Positions 31,070 through 37,871 of a stretch of DNA of 37,871 bases are shown here, piece by piece. A program made the translations under genes and the position numbers. Within the stretch, counting starts at the first letter, position 1. Each line of letters opens with the position of its first letter. The notes under the pieces were generated by a model that made no database searches, was not told where the DNA came from, and saw nothing but the letters and a program-made list of their open reading frames with translations. The DNA comes from Pseudanabaena sp. SR411. GTDB lineage: Bacteria; Cyanobacteriota; Cyanobacteriia; Pseudanabaenales; Pseudanabaenaceae. The DNA is taken from the NCBI RefSeq assembly GCF_002251945.1, contig NZ_NDHW01000086.1:1-37871 (forward strand), in the 5' to 3' direction.

Positions 31070-32271
31070 TATTGCCTCAAAATAACTACTTCGTTACCAG
31101 TGACAGGGGTACGTGCAATTAGATGATTTTCAGCATCAGCCACGAATAGTTTCTTGAAATTCAGCGACTGAGAACGATTTTGTAAATCTGTCACCAATTG
31201 AGTTTGCTGACTTGGCTCCAACTTGTACCATTCGTCATTGAGCGCCACAACCAATCGTCCACGCTTAAAGTCGGTCTGTACCGAACCAAATAAAGATTCG
31301 CCGTACTGCTTTGCTACTTCGGAAACTTGGGTTTGGATTTTGGCGATCGCAATTTGTTCGGATGTAAGAGGTACATCACCCCGTTCTGGCTTTACCAAAT
31401 CTTTATTGACAACTGGTGCTTGCTTCTTAGCAACAGTGCTAACTGGCTTGTTAATCGGTGCTGGTGTATCTGCAACCTTCTTAACATTTTGGCTGTGGGC
31501 ATGGGATGGCTTCAGAATAATCAATAGAGAAAATAAAGTGACCAAAGCCACAGTACCAGCCCGCTTATCCAGAATCCGTTTAACCTCATCAGACAGGGGA
31601 ACCTGTACCGCAATCCCACTGATGGATCGCCAAATTGGCGCAGTCGCAGTTACAGTCTTTTTCCAAGCATCGTTTTCTTGGAGCTTTTCCCAAGAATTTA
31701 CTAAAGAAGGGGTAGCCGCCGCTTTAGCCGAAGTTTTTTGCCAAATATTGGTGGCGATCGGATCGAGCTTGTCTACAGAGAGTTGTAAGAATGCCAAAAT
31801 TTTTGGTGTGACTTGCTCTTTGACAAATTTCCAAGCAATGCCAAACTCCTGCTTAACTTGGGCTACTAGGGGAGAGTCGGCTTCTGTCGAGGCATTAAGT
31901 AAACCTGCTGCTTCACCTGTCGCATCTAAAGTACTTTCTTGACCTTCTAGACTTTGTTGAAGTTTCGTTAAGGCAACAATTAAAGCGGCGATCGCCTTAG
32001 CTGAAAGTACCTTCCCTATATCTAAAGCTTTATTGATCGTAGGATTGCTAGAAGGATTCTCGGTACTTGTTGTAGTGGAGGATGTATCCTCACCATCCGT
32101 GGTCGTCAAATTTGATTTAGTGAGCTTCGTTTGTAGGTTACGCAGTGCAGGCAACAAACTTTTAACAAGTTTAAGTAATAGCGCTTGCAACTGCGGCTGC
32201 ACTTTTGTCCAAGTCTGCCCAACTTGCTTAGAAACGCCCTCAATTACTTCTTTAGTTTTGTTTTCTGTCAT
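31069..32271 (-). CDS. Single-pass membrane protein of unknown function
   Basis: A 400-residue protein whose family I cannot name. Residues 1-50 are an amphipathic lysine-rich segment (VQPQLQALLLKLVKSLLPAL). Residues 52-80 are low-complexity T/S/N. Residues 81-235 are helical, with repeated W/K-containing motifs. One clear transmembrane helix lies at about residues 238-254 (AGTVALVTLFSLLIILKP). The C-terminal part (about 300-400, from SEQIAIAKIQTQVSEVAKQY to TPVTGNEVVILRQ) looks like a compact alpha/beta domain with FKRGRLVVALNDEWYKL. No signal peptide is seen, so the N-terminal half should be cytoplasmic and the C-terminal domain periplasmic or lumenal. Its neighbours give no functional clue. 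Confidence 0.75.
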   Translation of the reverse strand: MTENKTKEVIEGVSKQVGQTWTKVQPQLQALLLKLVKSLLPALRNLQTKLTKSNLTTTDGEDTSSTTTSTENPSSNPTINKALDIGKVLSAKAIAALIVALTKLQQSLEGQESTLDATGEAAGLLNASTEADSPLVAQVKQEFGIAWKFVKEQVTPKILAFLQLSVDKLDPIATNIWQKTSAKAAATPSLVNSWEKLQENDAWKKTVTATAPIWRSISGIAVQVPLSDEVKRILDKRAGTVALVTLFSLLIILKPSHAHSQNVKKVADTPAPINKPVSTVAKKQAPVVNKDLVKPERGDVPLTSEQIAIAKIQTQVSEVAKQYGESLFGSVQTDFKRGRLVVALNDEWYKLEPSQQTQLVTDLQNRSQSLNFKKLFVADAENHLIARTPVTGNEVVILRQ

Positions 32272-32382
32272 AACTGCCTCCTGTCACAATTCACACGGTT
32301 GTCATGAAAAGTATCACAAATTATGCAGTGAGAGTAACATATCTTGAGCCATTTCTTAGTATTACAACGCTTTACGCTGAAG

Positions 32383-32448
32383 ACAAACCCAATATTTTTG
32401 TTAAAAGTGTTTCTCTGCAACAGTTTCAACAAAAATATTGTGGTTTGT
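32383..32448. repeat. Imperfect inverted repeat
   Basis: Arms of 20 and 21 bases match except for one extra base. The short word CGCTTTAC recurs further out on both sides in inverted orientation (32368 and about 32476), suggesting a larger decayed element. Confidence 0.5.
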
Positions 32449-32611
32449 TTAACAGCAAAGTATTGTCAGTAATTGTAAAGCGATCGCTATAGGAATGAGG
32501 ATTTGGTTACAAGGCTTTGTATTCCCTTAAATCTTTATGTTTTAAAAGCTATAAACAGCAAACAAAGCCCTATCCTTAATTTTACCTTTACTTCCTGCGT
32601 CCCGATACATG

Positions 32612-32705
32612 TAGCAATCCTAATTCATTCATGAGACTAAATGGTTTATAAGAGTTTGCCCCAAAGTGGCAAACTCTTATAAACCATTTAGGATTGATAT
32701 ACATA
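32612..32705. repeat. Bipartite repeat with variable inner hairpin, copy 2
   Basis: It has the same TAGCAATCCTAA ... AATGGTTT frame as 30459-30549, but with about 16 extra bases splitting the left part. The inner perfect stem has 23-base arms (32638-32660, 32668-32690) and a seven-base loop. ATTTAGGATTG closes the right side. Confidence 0.75.
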
Positions 32706-32793
32706 ATTGCTATAGTTTAGTTAAGCTTAATTACTTAGTTCTTATTCTTGCTTTAACCACCGTCTTTATTAACATAAACACCACTTAAATATC

Positions 32794-33975
32794 ATGCGTA
32801 TTCTCGCTCTAGCTTGGGAATTTCCACCACGCATCATTGGAGGAATTTCTCGCCACGTAGCTGAGCTATATCCTGAAATTGTTAAGCGTGGTCATGAGGT
32901 ACATTTAATCACTGTCGCTGTCGAAAATGAGCCATTAGAAGTGATAGTTGATGGCATTCATGTATACCGCATCCCTGTTGGAGTCAATAATGACTTTTTC
33001 CAATGGGTTTGGCAAATGAATATGAATATGCTGAACTTTGCGAGAGAGTTTTTGGCAGTTAATTCTATGGATTTACTCCATGCCCATGATTGGTTGGTTG
33101 AAGAAACGGCGATCGCCATTACTAACGAATTTCAGATTCCGCTAGTTACCACGATCCATGCTACAGAATATGGACGATGCCACGGGATTCACAACGACAC
33201 ACAAAGATATATTCACCATCGGGAAATCCTCTTAACTCAAGCATCCCAACGAGTGATTGTCTGTTCTGAGTATATGCGTGGCGAATTGCAACGGGCGCTA
33301 GATTGTCCTGCCGAAAAGACTGATGTGGTTTATAACGGGCTAAGTGTTGAGCGTTGGCAAAATATCACTGCGGAGCATCAACATGATCTTGAAGATCTAC
33401 GAGCGCGATACGCCAAACCTGAGGAAGCGATCATCTACTTTGTAGGACGGATAACCTATGAAAAAGGAATTTACATCTTGCTTAATGCCATGCCAAAGGT
33501 AATTGCGGCGATGAATGATCAAGTGCGTCTAGTAATTATTGGGACTGGCGATGCTTATTCAATTTTGCTACAACGACAAGCTTGGGATCTGGGGATCTAT
33601 CACAAAGTTTTATTTACTGGCTTTATGGCAGATGTTGACTTTTGGAAATTTCAGAAAGTGGCTAATTGTGCAGTGTTTCCCAGCTTGTATGAGCCATTTG
33701 GCATCGTCGCCCTTGAGAGTTTTGCTGCCAAGATTCCACTCGTAGTTTCTGATACGGGCGGATTACCAGAAGTAGTTCGTCATAAAGTTACGGGACTAGT
33801 AACGCGAGTTAATGATGCTGATTCCTTAGCTGAGGGGATCATCGAAGTTTTACAAAATCCTGAATACGCCAAAACCTTAGTTCAAAATGCCCAGTCAGAG
33901 CTAAGAGAACGCTTTGCGTGGGGGAAACTCGCAGAACAAACTGAAGCTGTTTTTTTAAAGGTCAAACATTATTAG
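32794..33975 (+). CDS. GT4-family glycosyltransferase
   Basis: A 393-residue GT-B fold enzyme that retains the anomeric configuration while moving sugar from a nucleotide-sugar donor. The N-terminal Rossmann lobe opens with MRILALAWEFPPRIIGGISRHV, the glycine-rich acceptor/donor loop seen in glycogen-synthase-like members. It continues with LLHAHDWLVEE and TTIHATEYGR. The C-terminal lobe has GRITYEKGI, and the EX7E motif is E300-PFGIVALE308, which holds the donor. It ends normally. The start WEFPP resembles the cyanobacterial group often annotated as hexosyltransferase; the acceptor (glycan, glycogen-like or glycolipid) is unknown. Soluble, with no membrane helix. The next gene converges and stops one base away. 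Confidence 0.92.
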   Translation: MRILALAWEFPPRIIGGISRHVAELYPEIVKRGHEVHLITVAVENEPLEVIVDGIHVYRIPVGVNNDFFQWVWQMNMNMLNFAREFLAVNSMDLLHAHDWLVEETAIAITNEFQIPLVTTIHATEYGRCHGIHNDTQRYIHHREILLTQASQRVIVCSEYMRGELQRALDCPAEKTDVVYNGLSVERWQNITAEHQHDLEDLRARYAKPEEAIIYFVGRITYEKGIYILLNAMPKVIAAMNDQVRLVIIGTGDAYSILLQRQAWDLGIYHKVLFTGFMADVDFWKFQKVANCAVFPSLYEPFGIVALESFAAKIPLVVSDTGGLPEVVRHKVTGLVTRVNDADSLAEGIIEVLQNPEYAKTLVQNAQSELRERFAWGKLAEQTEAVFLKVKHY

Positions 33976-33976
33976 G

Positions 33977-34171
33977 TTAGACCACAGCAGAAATAGTTTG
34001 TGATTTTAGCAATAAGGTTTTAATTTGTGGTGAGTTGCGTAACCCTGATGGTGAAGGCAGAAAAGATAAAAGCACTGTCAAAAGAGCGATCGAAACCATG
34101 CTGCCAATAAAAAATTTGGTAAACCATAATTCGCTGGAATCAGGGTTTGGATTCAAATTGTGAGAGGACAT
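33977..34171 (-). CDS. Possible small single-helix membrane protein
   Basis: An open frame of 64 residues from ATG 34171, or 68 from ATG 34183. It contains one hydrophobic helix (FFIGSMVSIALLTVLLSFL), with a polar N-terminus and a basic C-terminus. Its stop lies one base from the stop of the convergent glycosyltransferase, an arrangement expected for two real genes. There is no Shine-Dalgarno sequence before either ATG and no family that I recognise, so the call is tentative. Confidence 0.5.
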   Translation of the reverse strand: MSSHNLNPNPDSSELWFTKFFIGSMVSIALLTVLLSFLPSPSGLRNSPQIKTLLLKSQTISAVV

Positions 34172-34222
34172 AATATTTTTCATGTTTACAATATTGCTTG
34201 AGTATATGTAGTTACAGACGAA

Positions 34223-34855
34223 TCAATTTACAAAAGGAGTTCCCCAAAAGTTCCAGTTTTCTTTATTGAAGGGCGATCGCCATTTCTCGATCAAGATTCT
34301 TTCTAGTTGTTGTCGGGGTCGTGTGGCTGAAGGAGCATTCCACCAGAAGGTCATGACAACTTGTGTCGGCACATTGTGGGTGGTATGCAGTTCACGGTAA
34401 TTAAGGAGATACCGTTTGCAGTCATGCATTCCTTTCCATCGCTTATGAGAACGACATGTCTCACCTATATACAGTAACACGGGTGATTGCGTCTCGCTGG
34501 TGAGATCGATCACAAAGTATATGCAAGCGTCGTCACTACCACAACTAGGCAATCGATAGAATTCCGCAGGTTGAATTGGTAAGGAAAAGGGATTAATCGT
34601 ATGGGGATCGCAGTGACTAGACGGCATGTCAAATAGAGATGTTTGAACTGCGGGGATCATTGTGGTGATAGAACTCTGGTACTTCGCGATCACCTGTTTC
34701 CAGCCCTGTAAAGACTGACTTCCCATTTCATAATTCGCGCTACTGTCATAAACTCGCGAAGTTCGCTGAATCCCTTCATTAAAGAGCGATCCCTGTTTAT
34801 ACTCAGAGGATTTATTCTCATCTTTGCTGTTGTATTGAGTGGGGCGATCGCTCAT
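34223..34855 (-). CDS. GIY-YIG domain protein
   Basis: A 210-residue protein with a C-terminal GIY-YIG nuclease-type domain. The paired strands are IYFVID (about residue 112) and LLYIGET (about 127-133). They are followed by R/K-rich KRWKGMHDCKRYL, the acidic residue of QQLERILIEKW (E185) and an asparagine in SPFNKENW (N197), the usual order of the catalytic set. The first 100 residues are polar and probably disordered, with SLFDMPSS- and QGSLFNEG-type short motifs that resemble PCNA/clamp-style peptides only loosely. ATG 34855 is preferred to a GTG/ATG pair at 34889-34894. It is divergent from the dus gene. Activity on DNA is inferred from family. Confidence 0.8.
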   Translation of the reverse strand: MSDRPTQYNSKDENKSSEYKQGSLFNEGIQRTSRVYDSSANYEMGSQSLQGWKQVIAKYQSSITTMIPAVQTSLFDMPSSHCDPHTINPFSLPIQPAEFYRLPSCGSDDACIYFVIDLTSETQSPVLLYIGETCRSHKRWKGMHDCKRYLLNYRELHTTHNVPTQVVMTFWWNAPSATRPRQQLERILIEKWRSPFNKENWNFWGTPFVN

Positions 34856-34918
34856 AGGGATTGTTATAATCGTGAATCTTGCTTTATACATCACAGTTCA
34901 CAATTATAGTTAGCCACT

Positions 34919-35968
34919 TTGCCAGAAACTTTACCGCCACCAATTTTATCTGGACAACCGCTGACAGCCCTTGCACCAATGCAAGATGTAACCGATCTCG
35001 CTTTCATGCAAATGTTAAGCGCATACGGCTGTCCTGATTATTATGTGACAGAATACTTTCGAGTCTATGCTAATTCCAATATCGATAAGAAAATTCTTAG
35101 GTCAATTACCCTCAATACAACGGGAAGACCTGTATTTGCTCAATTAATTGGCGAAAGTATTCCTGATATGTTGCGGATTGCTCACCAGCTTACAAAATAT
35201 CCGATCGCTGGAATCGATTTAAATTTGGGCTGTCCTGCGCCGCGTGTCTATCGCAAAAATGTTGGTGGCGGTTTATTGCGCGAGCCTGAAACCATTGAGA
35301 GGATTTTTGATGCTTTGCGATCGCAAATTTCGGGACTTTTCACCGTAAAAATGCGCGTGGGTTTTGAATCAACTGATAATTTTGAAAAACTTTTAAATTT
35401 AATTAATCAATACCAAATTGATCTCCTGAGCTTGCATGGTCGCACCGTCAAGGAGTTATATCGTGGCGAAGTGCATTATGACTTGATCCGTCAAGCAGTA
35501 CAAACTGTGAATTGCCCTGTATTAGCGAATGGTAATATTACTTCCTACCTCAAAGCTGAACAGGTTCTACAGGAGACGGGTGCAGCAGGCGTAATGATTG
35601 GGCGATCGGCTATCCGCAATCCTTGGATTTTTCAACAAATACGCGATCGCTTTGCTGGGAAGACCGTCCAAGTGATTACCCTTGCGGATGTGCATAAATA
35701 TATTCAGCATTTATTTACGATTACTTGCCAAGACACACTTAGAGAAAAATCCCATGTGAATAGTTTGAAGAAGTTCTTGAATTTTATTGGCACTGGCATC
35801 GATCCTGAAGGCAAATTTTTGTTAGGAATGCGCTTGGTGCAGTCAAAGCAAGAACTTTTTGATTTATGCGATCGCCATTTATTGGCAAATCCTGAACAAC
35901 CTTTTGCGATCGAGCCATACGAAAATCTTGTAGCTCGTCCTAGCTGTGAGTCCCAAAGCCAAGCTTAG
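34919..35968 (+). CDS. tRNA-dihydrouridine synthase
   Basis: A flavoenzyme that reduces specific uridines in tRNA D-loops to dihydrouridine with FMN and NADPH. Its 349 residues have the TIM-barrel followed by a helical tRNA-binding domain. FMN contacts are expected at ALAPMQDVTDLAF. The catalytic cysteine is C105, in DLNLGCPAPRVYRKNVGGGLL. KMRVGF, LSLHGRTVKELYRG, VLANGNI and GVMIGRSAIRNPWIF complete the phosphate-binding side. The start is TTG 34919: the first internal ATG (34979) would remove the first barrel strand. No strong ribosome binding site is visible. DusA/B/C subtype is not decided. It is divergent from the GIY-YIG gene with a very short gap. Confidence 0.92.
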   Translation: MPETLPPPILSGQPLTALAPMQDVTDLAFMQMLSAYGCPDYYVTEYFRVYANSNIDKKILRSITLNTTGRPVFAQLIGESIPDMLRIAHQLTKYPIAGIDLNLGCPAPRVYRKNVGGGLLREPETIERIFDALRSQISGLFTVKMRVGFESTDNFEKLLNLINQYQIDLLSLHGRTVKELYRGEVHYDLIRQAVQTVNCPVLANGNITSYLKAEQVLQETGAAGVMIGRSAIRNPWIFQQIRDRFAGKTVQVITLADVHKYIQHLFTITCQDTLREKSHVNSLKKFLNFIGTGIDPEGKFLLGMRLVQSKQELFDLCDRHLLANPEQPFAIEPYENLVARPSCESQSQA

Positions 35969-35983
35969 TCAGGGTTTGTATAG

Positions 35984-36038
35984 CCCAAGGAATTTTTTAA
36001 AATGCTGGCTACGCCAGCATTTTAAAAAATTCCTTGGG
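35984..36038. repeat. 55-bp perfect hairpin, TAC loop
   Basis: Perfect 26-base arms (35984-36009, 36013-36038) enclose TAC, closed by C-G, with GGGTTT at the 3' edge. It has the same 26+3+26 layout as 10784-10838 and an unrelated stem. It starts 15 bases past the dus stop and could terminate that gene. Confidence 0.9.
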
Positions 36039-36146
36039 GTTTAAGAAAGCGCAAGGCGCTGTAACTATTTAAAAATTATTACCACTATATTATGTAGTTT
36101 TGTATACTGATAGATTAATGGGATATAAAAAACGGTAATTACCAGC

Positions 36147-37835
36147 GTGAGTCAGCATCCTCTTGAGCAGCTAAATCGATACGATGCCAAAGCCAATGCC
36201 GCATATTACGGTCGTCGTCCTTGGTTAGCGATTAGTCGGATTTTTAAAATAATTTATTTTGCAATCAGTTTTGGACTAGCTTTTGGCTGGGATGTCTTGA
36301 CTGGTAACACAGTGAGTCAGCCTAAACTCGCTGAACAGTTACGACGCATTATTACAGTACTTGGCCCCACCTATATCAAGGTTGGACAAGCATTATCAAC
36401 CCGTCCCGATTTAGTACGGGTAGACTTTTTAGAAGAACTAACCAAACTTCAAGACCAGTTACCACCATTCTCTAACGAGCAAGCCTTTGCCATCATTGAG
36501 TCAGAGCTAGGTAAGCCCGTTCACACAGTTTATCGCAATATTTCTGAAGATCCTGTTGCTGCGGCAAGTTTAGGTCAGGTTTACAAGGCGACCTTGTATT
36601 CAGGGGAAGAAGTAGCGGTGAAAGTACAACGCCCCACCCTAATTCCGACGCTAACGCTCGATCTTTACCTGATGCGTTGGATTGCTGGCTGGCTGGGACC
36701 ACTATTGCCACTTAATTTAGGTAATAGTCTTCAAGCGATCGTTGATGAGTTCGGTTTAAAATTATTTGAAGAAATTGACTATGCCCATGAAGCAACTAAT
36801 GCTGAGCGCTTTGCTGGTTACTTCAAAAATGATCCTGATGTTAAAGTTCCATCGATCTATCGTCAGTACAGCACCCATAAAGTCCTGACCTTAGAATGGA
36901 TTAATGGCATCAAGCTTAATGAGATCGAACAAATTAAATCGGCAGGCTTGAATACCGACAATCTCGTGAGAATCGGTGTAATGTCAGGTTTACGTCAACT
37001 TCTCGAATTTGGTTTTTTCCACGCCGATCCTCACCCAGGAAATCTTTTTGCCACCTACGATGGCAAGATGGCCTATATCGATTTTGGGATGATGGATCAG
37101 TTGGATCTGCAAACTAAAGAGCAGTTAGTTGATTCGGTCGTTCACTTACTGAATAAGGACTACGATGAGCTAGGACAAGACTATGTGAGACTTGGATTCT
37201 TGCAACCAGATATCGAGATGAAGCCAATTGTGAATGCCCTGGAATCAGTACTGGGCGATATCATGTCTGAGAAGGTAAAGGACTTCAACTTTAAAGTTGT
37301 CACCGATCGCTTCTCTAAGGTGATGTATGACTATCCCTTCTGTTTACCTGCTAAATTTGCGCTGATTATTCGCTCTGTGATCACTCAAGAAGGTGTGGCT
37401 CTAAGTCTCAATCCAGAATTTCGGATCGTGCAGGTTGCCTATCCCTATGTGGCAAGACGATTACTCACCGATGAGTCTGACAGTCTGCGTCAAAGGTTAC
37501 TCGAAATTCTCTTTAAGGACGATAAATTCCAATGGTCAAGGTTAGAGAATTTATTGGCGATCGCTAAATCCGACGGTCAGTTTGACATCATTCCTACTGC
37601 CAGCATGGGCTTTAAGTTCCTAGCTTCTAAAGATGGCGAATATATCCGCCGCCGTATATTGCTAGCTCTCACTGAGGACAATCGTTTGCATACTGAGGAG
37701 TTAATGCGAATCTGGCAAATGATCGGTGCTGACTTAGAACCTGCGAAGTTATGGAATATGGCAGTTAAGACTTTGACTGGAGCAATGCCTAAGGCGATCG
37801 CTGCTGCTCTCCCCTTCGCTGTTTTTCAAAATTGA
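36147..37835 (+). CDS. ABC1/AarF/UbiB-family atypical kinase
   Basis: A 562-residue protein of the UbiB/ADCK family, ancient kinase-like ATPases tied to prenylquinone biosynthesis and, in plastids and cyanobacteria, to plastoquinone/tocopherol metabolism. The signature KxGQ is K78-VGQALSTRPDL. The alanine-rich nucleotide loop is AAAS (138-141), the ATP-binding lysine is K159 (VAVKVQRP), and HADPHPGNLF and YIDFGMMD are the catalytic and metal-binding motifs. A short hydrophobic stretch lies near residues 33-50. The C-terminal 150 residues are helical and may bind membrane. The start is GTG 36147 (SQHPLEQLNRYD). Clear family member; the substrate is unknown. Confidence 0.94.
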   Translation: MSQHPLEQLNRYDAKANAAYYGRRPWLAISRIFKIIYFAISFGLAFGWDVLTGNTVSQPKLAEQLRRIITVLGPTYIKVGQALSTRPDLVRVDFLEELTKLQDQLPPFSNEQAFAIIESELGKPVHTVYRNISEDPVAAASLGQVYKATLYSGEEVAVKVQRPTLIPTLTLDLYLMRWIAGWLGPLLPLNLGNSLQAIVDEFGLKLFEEIDYAHEATNAERFAGYFKNDPDVKVPSIYRQYSTHKVLTLEWINGIKLNEIEQIKSAGLNTDNLVRIGVMSGLRQLLEFGFFHADPHPGNLFATYDGKMAYIDFGMMDQLDLQTKEQLVDSVVHLLNKDYDELGQDYVRLGFLQPDIEMKPIVNALESVLGDIMSEKVKDFNFKVVTDRFSKVMYDYPFCLPAKFALIIRSVITQEGVALSLNPEFRIVQVAYPYVARRLLTDESDSLRQRLLEILFKDDKFQWSRLENLLAIAKSDGQFDIIPTASMGFKFLASKDGEYIRRRILLALTEDNRLHTEELMRIWQMIGADLEPAKLWNMAVKTLTGAMPKAIAAALPFAVFQN

Positions 37836-37871
37836 TTTCATAATTAATTCTCTAAGTAATCCCCAAAAAGG

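Larger units (their letters stand above)
32272..32793. other. Intergenic region with imperfect repeats
   Basis: 522 bases between two divergent genes. It holds an inverted repeat with one indel (32383-32402 against 32428-32448, ACAAACCC-AATATTTTTGTT type) and the second bipartite repeat (32612-32705). A 62-codon plus-strand frame at 32304-32492 lies across the first repeat and is not credible. The promoters of both flanking genes are expected here. Confidence 0.6.

Noticed and set aside
31223-31942. 239-codon frame on the plus strand
   Set aside because: Antisense shadow of the minus-strand single-pass membrane protein; composition rich in S, T and C with no domain.
32304-32492. 62-codon plus-strand frame
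   Set aside because: It lies across an imperfect inverted repeat and has no domain or start signal.
1-37871. CRISPR array, prophage or complete insertion sequence
   Set aside because: No regularly spaced direct repeats, no cas, integrase, transposase or phage structural genes.

Overview
This 37.9 kb window is chromosomal DNA from a cyanobacterium. The HIP1 octamer GCGATCGC recurs throughout, inside and between genes. Several genes belong to families that are mostly or only cyanobacterial: Zam, an SLH/OprB-type porin, DUF3119, DUF3288, DUF3352, the Mo-nitrogenase C-terminal-like family, GUN4-domain proteins and a cyanobacteriochrome. Many short, near-perfect hairpins lie between genes. A Pseudanabaena-like filamentous cyanobacterium is my best guess, by inference only. 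I see no tRNA, rRNA, CRISPR array, phage or complete insertion sequence.

Layout. From 0.6 to 4.1 kb there is a TPR protein, a rhodanese, a two-helix membrane peptide, a chorismate-utilising enzyme (TrpE/PabB family) and purC. From 4.35 to 8.7 kb lies an outer-membrane cluster, bamA/omp85-lpxC-fabZ-lpxA, which couples barrel insertion to the first steps of lipid A synthesis; lpxB does not follow. From 9.0 to 13.8 kb come a Mo-nitro_C-like small protein, a secreted protein with an EF-hand loop, an FGGY sugar kinase (D-ribulokinase-like), DUF3119, and a small protein followed by a HEAT-repeat (NblB-like) protein. From 14.0 to 20.7 kb are a major SLH porin, a 680-base leader region, zam (an RNB-fold protein without the catalytic aspartates) and a ClC transporter with CBS domains.

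From 20.9 to 22.8 kb are two adjacent genes that I read as a split GUN4 domain. The first ends with the N-terminal half of GUN4. The second starts with an Hpt phosphotransfer domain and carries the C-terminal GUN4 half. From 22.9 to 26.6 kb are a DUF3352 protein, RdgB/HAM1 nucleotide pyrophosphatase and a DHH phosphoesterase. From 26.7 to 30.3 kb is a 1173-residue hybrid histidine kinase whose GAF domain has both cysteines of a DXCF cyanobacteriochrome, so it is probably a photoreceptor. The rest holds DUF3288, a single-pass membrane protein, a GT4 glycosyltransferase, a GIY-YIG protein, a tRNA-dihydrouridine synthase and an ABC1/UbiB-type kinase.

The two most promising observations are the split GUN4/Hpt gene pair and the dual-cysteine cyanobacteriochrome kinase. 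A third is a dispersed family of at least 13 hairpins. They share a three-base loop closed by C-G, often with a GCGAAGC or GCAAAGC core, while their stems differ completely from one another.
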